From: Azolla caroliniana
Taxonomy: Eukaryota; Polypodiophyta
Assembly: GCA_043228905.1 (NCBI GenBank)
Contig: JBHGNT010000011.1
Location: 1,240,001 to 1,304,000, forward strand
Direction of reading: 5' to 3'
DNA: 64,000 nucleotides
A program made the translations under genes and the position numbers. The notes under the pieces were generated by a model. The model was not told where the DNA came from. It was given only the letters and a program-made list of their open reading frames with translations, and ran no database searches. Shown here one piece after another: positions 22,318-31,568 of the stretch; positions within the stretch are counted from its first letter, which is position 1, and each line of letters starts with the position of its first letter.

Positions 22318-22552
22318 AACTCCCCCTTCACTTCGGCATGGGATGTCTTTCCAGTCCGACCCTCCTCCGGCACGCTTCCAGCTTGTCGGGTGTGAGCACT
22401 TTGGTCAGCATATCTGACCCGTTCTCGTCCGTGTGGATCTTCATCAGCACGAACTCCTGGTCTTCTATCCTTTCCCGGATCCAGTGATATCTTCGCTGGA
22501 TGTGCTTCGTCCGGGAGTGATAGGCCGCGTTCTTCGCAAGGTGGATGGCACT

Positions 22553-24619
22553 CTAACTGTCGCAGTAGAGTCGGTACTCCTCCTGCCGGATACCGAGCTC
22601 TCTAATGAAGTCCTTCATCCATATCATTTCCTTGCCGGCTTCAACAGCCGCCATGTACTCCGCCTCCGTGGTTGACAATGCAACCGTCTTCTGCAGCCTT
22701 GACTGCCACGAAACAGCTCCCCCTGCATACGTCATCACATACCCTGATGTGGACCGGCTGGTATCTGCATCAGCCGACATATCCGAATTGGTAAAGCCGT
22801 CGAGTTCGGGCTTACCGGAGCCGAATCGGAGGCACACGTTTGCCGTGCCCTTCAGGTATCGGAGTATCCACTTGGCCGCGTTCCAGTGTTCTTTGCCGGG
22901 ATTGCTCATGTACCGGCTAACCACTCCGACTGCATATCCTATGTCCGGTCTTGTACACACCATTGCGTACATCAAGCTTCCGACGGCAGAGGCATATGGT
23001 ACTTTCATTATGTCCTCCTTCTCAGCCTTTGTCTTGGGGCTTTGCTTGCTGGACAACTTGCAGTTTGCCGGGAGGGTCGATCCGACCGGTCTTGCTTCCG
23101 ACATGTTGAACCGTTGAAGCACCTTTGTCACGTACTTCTCCTGTGACAGCCACAACTGCTTCTTCCTCCGGTCCCGGATGATGTGCATCCCTAGCATTTG
23201 CCTCGCCGGACCCAGGTCCTTCATTGAGAAGGTTCGGTGAAGTGCTTTCTTCAGCATCCGTATCTTGACCTGGTCCCATCCGACGATCAACATGTCGTCC
23301 ACGTACAGGAGGAGTATTAGGAAGTCTCCTCCTTCGAACTTCTTCACAAACACGCAGTGATCGGACTGCGTTTTGTGGTACCCTTCGTCGGTCATGAAAG
23401 AGTCGAACTTCCGGTACCATTGCCGGGGAGCCTGCTTCAGTCCGTAAAGGCTCTTCTTCAACCGGCATACCAGGTGCTCCTTCCCTTTCTTCTCGAATCC
23501 TTCCGGTTGCTGCATGTAGATCTCTTCTTCGAGGTCACCGTGAAGGAATGTCGTCTTCACGTCCATCTGTTCTACCTCGAGGTCCATGCTTGCCGCTATG
23601 CTCAGCACCGTCTGGATGGAGGTCATCTTCACTACCGGGGCAAATATTTCGTCGAAGTCAACGCCCTTCTTCTGCTGGAACCACTTCACCACGATCCTGG
23701 CTTTGTATCTCGGGGGGTTTCCGGCATCTCCCGGTTTCAGCTTGAACACCCACTTGTTTCGAAGTGCCCGCTTTCCTTTCGGCAACTCCACAAGTTCATA
23801 TGTGTGGTTCTCATGTAGGGAATCCATCTCCTCCTGCATGGCACTTAACCACCTACGGCTATGGGTGTCAAGCTTTGCTTCTTCAAAACTCTCCGGCTCC
23901 CCCTCGTCGGTTAGCAGCACGTGCTCTGGTTCCGGAAATCTCCGGGGGGCCCTTCTCTCTCTTAGAGGATATCTCCGTTCCGGAGCTTCGGTAAATGGCT
24001 CCTCCGTTTCCTCTTCATCCGAATCCATTTCGGGATCGGGGCCGGTTCCGGTATCAGTTTCATCTTCCTCGGCCGGTTCTGTTTCTTCACCGTCTTCGGC
24101 CGGATCCTCGAGTGCTAACCGGTCCCTTGCCGGTCGGGACTGCTCCTCGTAGAGTTGATTCTCACCGGTCGACTTAGAGCTCTTCATCTTCTTCTCCGAC
24201 TCCCAGTCGGCGAGTGTCTTGTCCTCCATGAAGATGATATCTCGATTCCTGAATATCTTCTTGTCGACCGGGTCCCATACTCGGTAGCTGAACTCGTCGT
24301 CGCCGTAACCGAGGAATATGCATGGCCGGGTCTTTGGATCTAACTTTCCTCTCCGGTCCTTTGCCACGTGCACGTATGCGAGACACCCGAACACCTTCAG
24401 ATGCCGGTAGGATACTTCCCTACCGGTCCACACTCTCTGCGGCGTGTCTCCGTCCAAAGGTACTGAGGGTGATCTGTTTATCACGTATGTCGCCGTCGAC
24501 ATTGCCTCAGCCCAAAACCCCTTGGGTAATTTCGCATGCGCCAGCATACTCCGGACCCTCTCCATTATGGTCCGGTTCATCCTCTCGGCCAGCCCATTCA
24601 GTTCCGGCGTCTTCGGCAC
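22553..24619 (-). pseudogene. Copia D integrase C-half, RT and RNase H
   Basis: A 688-codon frame begins inside the integrase (TPELNGLAERMNRTIMERV, the E of the DDE triad). It continues through the integrase C-terminal GKLDPKTRPCIFLGYGDDE, an acidic linker, RT (MDVKTTFLHGDLEEEIYMQQ, LLLYVDDMLIVG) and RNase H (STTEAEYMAAVEAGKEMIW). A TAG at 22553 cuts RNase H after YCDS; in-frame homology continues beyond it (AIHLAKN, then HIQRRYHWIRE). The upstream frame overlaps by 22 bases because of an indel near 24640-24665, so the two blocks were originally one polyprotein. Confidence 0.85.
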
Positions 24620-26397
24620 AGTAAACTCGAGCCGGATTCCCTTCGAGCGAACTGCCCCCGGTATTCCCCTCCGTTATCCGCTCGTATCGCTTTCAGCTTC
24701 TTGCCAGATTCCCTTTCCACTCTTGCGTGGAGTTCTTTGAAGACGGACAATACTTGGTCCTTTGTCTTCAACGGTGTCGTCCACAGCTTCCGGTTGTGGT
24801 CATCAATGAATGTCACGAAGTACTGGGCTCCGCCATGTGACTTCGTTTCTACTTGACACACGTCAGTGTGCACCAACTCCAATGGTGCGCTACGTCTCGT
24901 CGGTGGCCTTGAGTGGAAGGAGGTCCGGTTTTGCTTACCGGCCAGACAGTCGGTACACTTCCCCAAGTGTACATGCTTTACCGGTATCAGGTTGTCCTCG
25001 GCAAGCCTCTTCATCCCCTTCTTGCTCATGTGGCACAGTCTCTTGTGCCATAGCTCACCGGCAGTGTCAGCTGCCACGTTCAGCTCCTCCGGACATAGCC
25101 GGGAATTCATCAGGTACAGTGTGTTGATCTTCCGGGCCCGAGCCACTATCAGGCTCCCTTTGCTGAACTTCATGACACCGTTCCGGATGCTACCCGTGTA
25201 GCCTTCATCGTCTAGCCTCCCGGCCGAAATCAGGTTCAATCGAACCTCCGGAACGTGTCGAACATCCTTCAGCAGCATCTTGCATCCGGTTGATGTCATC
25301 AGCCACACGTCTCCTATGCCGGCAATCCGGCATGTACCTTCATTTCCCATCCGGACACAGCCGTGGTCACCGGCTGTGTAGGATGAGAAGTATTTCTTCT
25401 CCGGGGTCAGGTGGAACGACGCTCCGGAATCGACCACCCAGGTCATCTCTTCACCGGCAAGGTTCAGCTCCCTCTCTTCGGTAATGAGCATTATCTCTTC
25501 TTCACTTGCCGCGAGTGCCGTCGTTCCTTTCCGGTCCTGCCCTCGCCGATCCGGACCTCTCCGGTCCGTGGCTCCCCGGTATGCACCGTTTCGATCCGGT
25601 GACTTCTTCGAATCGGTGTCGTCAGCTCCGTTGTCTTTTCGGTAATGCCGACAATTCTTCCGGAAGTGCCCCAGCTTCCCACAGTGGAAGCATGTGGGCC
25701 TTCCTCTTGACTTCGACCGGGTCCCCGACTTCTCCCGTCTTTGCGGACTCCGGTTCCGTTGTCTTCCCCGTTCCGATTCGGTAAGCAGCGCCTTCGAGTC
25801 GGAGGCCGGTTCTTTATCTCTCCGACGCGCTTCTTCGTTCAAAATACTTGTCTTTACCATTTGTAGGGACAAGTTATCTTCGGCGCAGGAGGTGCTGAGA
25901 GTCACCACCAAGTTCTCCCAGCTTTCCGGCAATGTACACATCAGGATGATGGCTTGCATTGCATCCTCCAACGGGAACTTGATCGCCGCAAGCTGGTTCA
26001 CGAATCCCATGAACGTGCTTACGTGTTCCACCATACTCTCGCCGTCCCGGTACTTGAGGTTCACTATCTTCCTCATCAGGGAGGTCCGGTTCAACGCATT
26101 CTTCCTCTCGTAGAGGCCCGACAGCTTCCGCCACATCTCATATGCGTTGGTGTCGTTCGCCACATGTTGTAGAACGCTCACGTCGACGTATTGCCGAATG
26201 GTTGCAACGGCTTTCCGGTTCAGAAGCCTCCATTCCGTCTCAAGTACCCCCTTGGGTATTTCCGACCTGTCGATCGGTTCATACAGGTCCCGAACAATGA
26301 GCAGATCCTCCATCTTTATCTTCCAATCGGCGTAGTTCTGCGCATTCGGCACCATCATCCCCGGCTGCCCGCTGCCGCCGCCTTCCATTTTCTGCAC
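24598..26397 (-). pseudogene. Copia D gag-protease-integrase N-half
   Basis: The 599-codon frame starts at the ATG at 26397, 20 bases inside the PBS. Order: Gag (YADWKIKMEDLLIVRDLYEP, then the UBN2-type core), CCHC knuckle CFHCGKLGHFRKNC at about residue 240, and protease VVDSGASFHLTP at about residue 325. GAG-pre-integrase LWHKRLCHMSKKG with CTDCLAGKQ follows, then the integrase core with HTDVCQVE and IRADNGGEYRG (two of the DDE acids). Homology leaves this frame after GEYRG, where a small deletion shifts it. Otherwise the gene is intact, so the element is young. Confidence 0.85.
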
Positions 26398-26402
26398 TGC
26401 CG

Positions 26403-26416
26403 TCGCTCTGATACCA
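26403..26416 (-). other. Copia D primer binding site, displaced from its LTR
   Basis: TGGTATCAGAGCGA reads on the minus strand. It should directly follow the LTR terminus at 26617, but 200 bp intervene (ACAG plus the 196-bp flank copy). Confidence 0.8.
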
Positions 26417-26420
26417 CTGT

Positions 26421-26616
26421 CCTCTTCGATGTAGCACCCGAGGTGTAAAACAGTACGAATAACGTGGCCTTAATGGTGCGTAAACCAAAAGGCCATTAGT
26501 GTGGTATTCCTCGTAAGGAATAATTTTGGGAGTTACTGTAGTAGGCTCATTTATGAGCAGTCAAATACTGTCACTACTTGTGTTAGCCCGATAGTCAAGG
26601 CTTGTATAATAGGTTC
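26421..26616. repeat. 196-bp duplicate of the left flank inserted between PBS and 5' LTR of copia D
   Basis: The segment is identical to 21437-21632, which is array sequence just outside the 3' LTR. It ends at the same LTR boundary, including the GGTTC target site. Diagnostic bases shared only by these two copies (GTACGAATAACG, GTAAACCAAAAGG, CAAATACTGTCAC) show it was copied from that flank and not from another array unit. Confidence 0.9.
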
Positions 26617-26879
26617 TGTTGAACACAGTGCTCGGCCACAACCGAGGAATAGGATCAACTCGCAGAAAACAAGAAATACAAAATGCACGAAGACAGTAGA
26701 GAGAAGAGTACACAGGATGTTTTACGTGGAAAACCCTAAATGGGAAAAACCATGGGAGTCCTCAAACTCCAACTATCACTATAAACAGAGATGTACAATG
26801 GTGAAGCTACAAGGCAACAACCTTGAGCTCACTGTCTTCGCCACAGGCGGCGGTAATACACAGAGGCAACGACCTCTTC

Positions 26880-26914
<35 letters not shown>

Positions 26915-27442
26915 CTGCTCACTTAGCTCCCTCTAAGTGGAAAATCAGAAAAATGAATAACAGCACACAAAACTGTTTGCCCTAAGTCATATTTATACAC
27001 ATATGACTTTCGGGCTATTTACAAATATAGCCTCAAGGGCCCTTGGCAAACATATTCACAAATATGTCCCCGCATCCGGATCTCTCTCCGGGTACATACG
27101 TCATCCGGCTCCGTAGCCGGGGTCTTCGTCATCCGGCTCCGTAGCTGGGTCTTCGTCATCCGGCTCCGTAGCTGGGTCTTCGTCATCCGGCTCCGTAGCC
27201 AGGGTCTTCGTCATCCGGCTCCGTAGCCGGGGTCTTCGTCATCCGGCTCCGTAGCTAGGTCTTCGTAATCCGGCTCCGTAGCCGGGTCTTCGTCATCCGG
27301 CTCCGTAGCCGGGGTCTTCGTCATCCGAACGGAGCCGGGGTCTTCATCATCCGCCTCTGATACCGGGTACTCCTCATTCGGGTCTTCATTCCCGATTCCC
27401 GGACATCCGACCATCCCATCCGGAGGGACCGTAATCCCAACA
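26617..27442 (-). repeat. Copia D 5' LTR (826 bp)
   Basis: This is almost identical to 21633-22317 apart from about five substitutions, a longer (CT)n tract (26881-26911) and an expanded 27-bp minisatellite (eight full copies and one partial, about 27105-27340). The minisatellite explains nearly all of the 141-bp length difference. Confidence 0.9.
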
Positions 27443-29470
27443 GGTTCTCACTGAGCTCGAAGTATGTACAAAGCGTCATTATTTTGAAATAGAACTGAGT
27501 TGTCTGCTCTCTCTCTGTCTCTCCATCTCCATCTCTGTGTTTTTTGTGTTTACCGAACTGTCTTATTTCCGAACTATGTACTCTGTGTTTCTGCACCCGT
27601 ATTCTTTTACACGAAGTAACGGCTTCCACCAAACCTCACGTTCTGTGCCGGTCCCCACACATACGAATATATCAAATCCAGCGGATTTCGACTACGATTA
27701 CGCTCATTCGGGAATGGAAGTTGGTGTTGCTTCCCAAGTTGGCAGGCATCGCAAACTTGGCCATTACGGCCCCGAAATTTCGGTAAGCCGAAAACAATGT
27801 TTTTCTTCTGCATTTCACAAAGCCGTGGGAAGTTAACGTGGCTGAACCACTTGTGCCACAAATCGATGTCCGAATCGACCTTCTGTCCTTTCACGAATAG
27901 CGTCATTCCGGCTTGATTGGTGTCGAGGTTGATCATCGTCCCTTCAAGGCGCCCTTGCGTGATAACTTGGCCTTCCTCTTCGATGTAGCACCCGAGGTGT
28001 AAAACAGTACGCATAACGTGGCTTTAATAGTGCGTAAAACAATAGGCCATTAGTATGGTATTCCTCGTAAGGAATAATTTTGGGAGTTACTGTAGTAGGC
28101 TCATTTATGAGCAGTCAAGTACTGTTAGTACTTGTGTTAGCCCGATACTCAGGGCTTGTATAATAGATGCTCACTGAGCACGAAGTATGTACAGAGCATC
28201 ATTATTTTGAAATAGAACTGAGTTGTCTGCACTCTCTCTGTCTCTCCATCTCCATCTCTGTGTTTTCTGTGTTTACCGAACTGTATTATTTCCGAACTAT
28301 GTACTCTGTGTTTCCGCACACGCTTCCGCACACGTATTCTTTTACACGAAGTAACGGCTTCCACCAAACCTCACGTTCTGTGTTGGTCCCCACACATCCG
28401 AATATATCATATCAAGCGGATTTCGACTATGATTACACTCATTCGGGAATGGAAGTCGGTGTTGCTTCCCGAGTTGGCAGGCTTCGCAGACTTGGCCATT
28501 ACGGCCTCGACATTTCGAAAAGCCGAAAACAATGTTCTTCATCCGCATTTCACGAAGCCGTGGGAAGTTAGCGTGGCTGAACCGCTTGTGCCACAAATCG
28601 ATGTCCGAATCGACCTTCTGTCCTTTTGCGAATAGCGTCGTTCCGGCTTGATTGGTGTCGAGGATGAACATCGTCCGTTCAAGCCGCCCTTGCGCGATAA
28701 CTTGGCCTTCCTCTTCGATGTAGCACCTGAGGTGTAAAAGAGTACGCATAACGTGGCCTTAATGGTGCTTAACCGATAGGCCATTAGTATGGTAGTTCTC
28801 GTAAGGAATAATTTTGGGAGTTACTGTAGTAGGCTCATTTATGAGCAGTCAAGTACTGTCAGTACTTGTGTTAGCCCGATAGTCAAGGCTTGTATAATAG
28901 GTGCTCACTAAGCACGAACTATGTACAGAGCATCATTATTTTGAAATAGAACTGAGTTGTCTGCTCTCTCTCTGTCTCTCCATCTCCATCTCTATGTTTT
29001 CTGTGTTTACTGAACTGTCTTATTTCCGAACTATGTACTCTATGTTTACCCACACGCTTCCGCACACGTATTCTTTTACACAAAGTAACGGCTTCCACCA
29101 AGACTCACGTTCTATGCCAGTCCCCACACGTCTGAATAGATCAAATCCAATGGATTTTGACTATGATTACGCTCATTCGGGAATGGAAGTCGGTGTTGCT
29201 TCCCAAGTTGGCAGGCTTCGCAAACTTGGCCATTACAGCCACGAAATTTCGAAAAGCCGAAAACAATGTTCTTCATCCGCATTTCACGAAGCCGTCGGAA
29301 GTTAACGTGGCCAAACCGCTTGTGCCACAGATCGATGTCCGAATCGACCTTCTGTCCTTTTGCGAATAGCGTCGTTCCGGCTTGATTGGTGTCGAGGATG
29401 AACATTGTCCCTTCATGTCGCCCTTGCGCAATAACTTGGCCTTCCTCTTCTATGTAGCACCCGAGGTGTA

Positions 29471-30529
29471 TGAATCGAACTTGCAACCCCTAGTCGACGA
29501 TATGTCTGATCAACACCAGGTTCTTGGTTATTGTCGGGACGTGCAACACGTTCATAAGTTTCCCTTTCTGCCCAACGTGGCTGAGAGGAACTTCTCCGAC
29601 ATGTTCGATAGTATGCGGAGTGTCGTCTCCCGTTTCGACCACTCTTTGTTTTTCCAGTTTCTCCCAATACGAGAACCATTCCGGAATCAACATACCACAC
29701 CTCGTTCGATTTCAAGGTGTTCACGGCCATCGAATTGGCCTTGTGCTTCATTACAAAGGCTGGGCCCGATCCACTTTGCGTTGTACGATTTCTGACGCCT
29801 TCCTACGTGTCTTTCGCTCGATCCGACTTTCTCTGAATTGGCTCTCTTCTTCCAACACTCGCTCTCCCTATGGCCTTTCTTGCCACAATACCATCATTCC
29901 ATCATGGTCTTCTCTTGCAACCTACGGGGCTTATCTTCCTCTGTGTACAACATCTTGTTGTCGGTGTGCGTACTCGTTGACGCACCCACCTGATTCTCCT
30001 CCACGAGCTACATTGACTGAAGCTCGAAGAGCAAAGGCGTAATCTCCCTAGTGTAGACCGCTAACCCACCAAGACACACCTACACCATTTTTTTCTCCTC
30101 GACATTCACGTTGACGGAGGCAAGAGAGTCGCAGATCTCCTTGATTCGGGCCGTGTAATCAGCCACAGACAGATCTTTCTGGCGGACATTGCAAAGTTCC
30201 TGCTTGAGTTGCAGCTTCCTAGCCATTGTGCTAGCTGCAAATATCCTCTTGAGATTCGCCCACGCGTCCTTTGGCGTCTTAGCATCCCAAATGTAGCTCA
30301 AGAGCTGATCGCTCACATAAGACGTGAAGTCGTAAAGAACTCTCCTTGCCGCTTGTTCCCAAGCCGAAAAATCTCTACGTGTCGATTCGAGCATTGTATC
30401 GTTAGCTCCTTCAACATAACTCCAGTAGTTGTGACCAAGCAAGTACTAGTGCATCTTGTACGACCAAGATGCGTAGTTGCTTCTGTCAAGCTTCTCAGTC
30501 AGTAACGAGCTTCCCATTCCTCTGTCCAT
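29471..30529 (-). pseudogene. Copia E gag and protease, decayed
   Basis: From the ATG at 30529 (MDRGMGSSLLTEKLDRSNY) the Gag runs to about 30080 with a stop at about 30448 (LGHNYWSYVEGAND; LKRIFAASTMARKLQLKQEL). It then passes through a degraded knuckle region (a deletion near 30000) to the protease-side MKHKANSMAVNTLKSNEVWY and DTPHTIEHVGEVPLSHVG at 29560-29750. It joins the GAG-pre-integrase segment of array unit 4 at about 29470. RT is absent. Confidence 0.75.
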
Positions 30530-30627
30530 ATTGATTTCTTATCCTTTCCGAAAACAACTTAACTTTGTCTTATCGCAAGCTTTTCTGTCAGCTGCAGAGG
30601 AGTCTCAACCCTCGCGCTCTGATACCA

Positions 30628-31052
30628 TGTAAAAGAATACGTGTGCGGAAGCTTATGCGTAAGAACACAGAGTACACGGGTCGATAGTACGACAGTTCGG
30701 TAGAACACAGAAACCACAAAGAAAGAGAGGGAGAGAGAGAGAGAGAGCAGAAAATATGAAACTATATTCAAAATAATTCTCTGCATGTTCTCTGTACATA
30801 CTTCGTGCTCAGTGAGCACCTTTTATACAAGCCCTGACTATTGGGCTGACACAAGTACTTACAATACTTGATGCTCATAAATGAGCATCCTACACTTACT
30901 CCCAAAATTATTCCTTATAAGGAATAACACTCTAACAGCCTCTCGGTTTAAACACCACCACAACCATATTTTGCGTACAGTTTTACGCACCTAGTCTACG
31001 CACTGGGTTACGTACCCGTTTACGCACCCAATGTTGAGCTTGTCTCTCAACA
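30628..31052 (-). repeat. Copia E 5' LTR
   Basis: On the minus strand it starts TGTTGAGAGACAAGC at 31052, ends TCTTTTACA at 30628 and is followed by the PBS TGGTATCAGAGCGCGAGG. The palindromes are longest here: a perfect 20-bp TTATTCCTTA/TAAGGAATAA (30908-30927), ATGCTCAT-AA-ATGAGCAT (30871-30888) and GTGCTCA-G-TGAGCAC (30805-30819). Confidence 0.85.
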
Positions 31053-31350
31053 AAATGCCATACACCCTCCTCATCCTTGAGACGAGATCACTTCCCATTG
31101 ATAACATGGCCATGCAAAGGGTTGTTGAATACATGCTTAAGGTACAAAAAGTTCCTCACATCGACTTCTTAGAATTGCATGGGAAGAAAGCAAAAAGATC
31201 CAAAAGACTCATAAAGGAAAAATTTTGTGTTCCGGTTGGATGCAAGATATGGAAAAATGGTTTGGTAGATGGGTTGCGACACACTTGCTTCATAATGCAT
31301 CACTAGATTCCTTTGTAAATGAGGCCTTTTTGAAATGCCATGTATCATGA
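31053..31350 (+). pseudogene. Non-LTR retrotransposon (LINE) ORF2 fragment
   Basis: Translation gives NMAMQRVVEYMLKVQKVP and, after a one-base frameshift near 31160, RIAWEESKKIQKTHKGKILC and DMEKWFGRWVATHLLHN. Position and pattern resemble the post-RT region of the LINE at 49458-51540 (ALFQLVVFIDRIHSQPHDR, then SRSLYESGYTSSWYGMMVTW). No RT motif itself is present. Assignment rests on this pattern, so it is moderate. Confidence 0.45.
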
Positions 31351-31568
31351 CATGGGAAAAATGTGGAGTCTCATGCTTCACACATTATACCACACATGTT
31401 GCACCTAACTACAAAACCATATTCTTTGCAGAAAGGGGAAACCGTTGTTGTGAAGGATCCAACCATATGAAGAAACGAATCCGCATGCACATGAACGCGG
31501 GTGTGCACGAATGCACACGAAACTGTCTTTATGTACAAACATGTGTAAATAACATAGTGATAGTGGAG
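31351..31568. other. No feature recognised
   Basis: The stretch continues the LINE-like block without a clear frame. A 75-aa Cys/His-containing plus-strand reading (31335-31571) has no recognisable domain and I do not call it. Confidence 0.4.

Larger units (their letters stand above)
21633..27442 (-). mobile_element. Nearly complete Ty1/copia element (copia D)
   Basis: It has LTRs at 21633-22317 and 26617-27442 and target duplication GGTTC (21628-21632 and 27443-27447). There is a PPT (GAAGGGGGAGTT next to 22317), an initiator-Met PBS (26416 down) and a gag-pol of about 1,280 codons in two frames. Uninterrupted units of the array read straight across the insertion point, confirming the boundaries. 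Two lesions are visible: a frameshift in integrase and one stop in RNase H. A 196-bp segment copied from the left flank lies between the PBS and the 5' LTR. Domain motifs suggest the Tork/Tnt1-like copia group. Confidence 0.9.
20730..29470. repeat. Four-copy tandem array of an LTR-inverted integrase chimera
   Basis: Each unit of about 715-735 bp joins a plus-strand copia LTR (lacking its first about 60 bp except in unit 1) to a minus-strand piece of integrase and GAG-pre-integrase. That piece runs SRYFV, DLIYSDVWGP, GLPKFRGRNGQV, LWHKRFGHVNF, ILDTNQAGT. The AAGTAACGGCTTCC landmark lies at 21084, 27614, 28349 and 29083. The unit-to-unit joint CCCGAGGTGTAAAA lies at about 21460, 28000 and 28735. 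Unit 2 is interrupted by copia D. After unit 4 the minus-strand copia continues without a joint into protease and gag (29471-30529). Confidence 0.8.

Noticed and set aside
22113-22373. 86-codon Asp/Glu/Pro-rich minus-strand frame
   Set aside because: It is simply the translated 27-bp LTR minisatellite.
21437-27442. Treating the whole repeated block (flank plus LTR) as a longer LTR of copia D
   Set aside because: The GGTTC target duplication and the uninterrupted array units place the LTR edges at 21633 and 27442; only one copy of the 196 bp is continuous with array sequence.
20730-29470. CRISPR-like or satellite array
   Set aside because: The 715-735 bp units are assembled from recognisable copia LTR and integrase pieces, with no short repeats and unique spacers.
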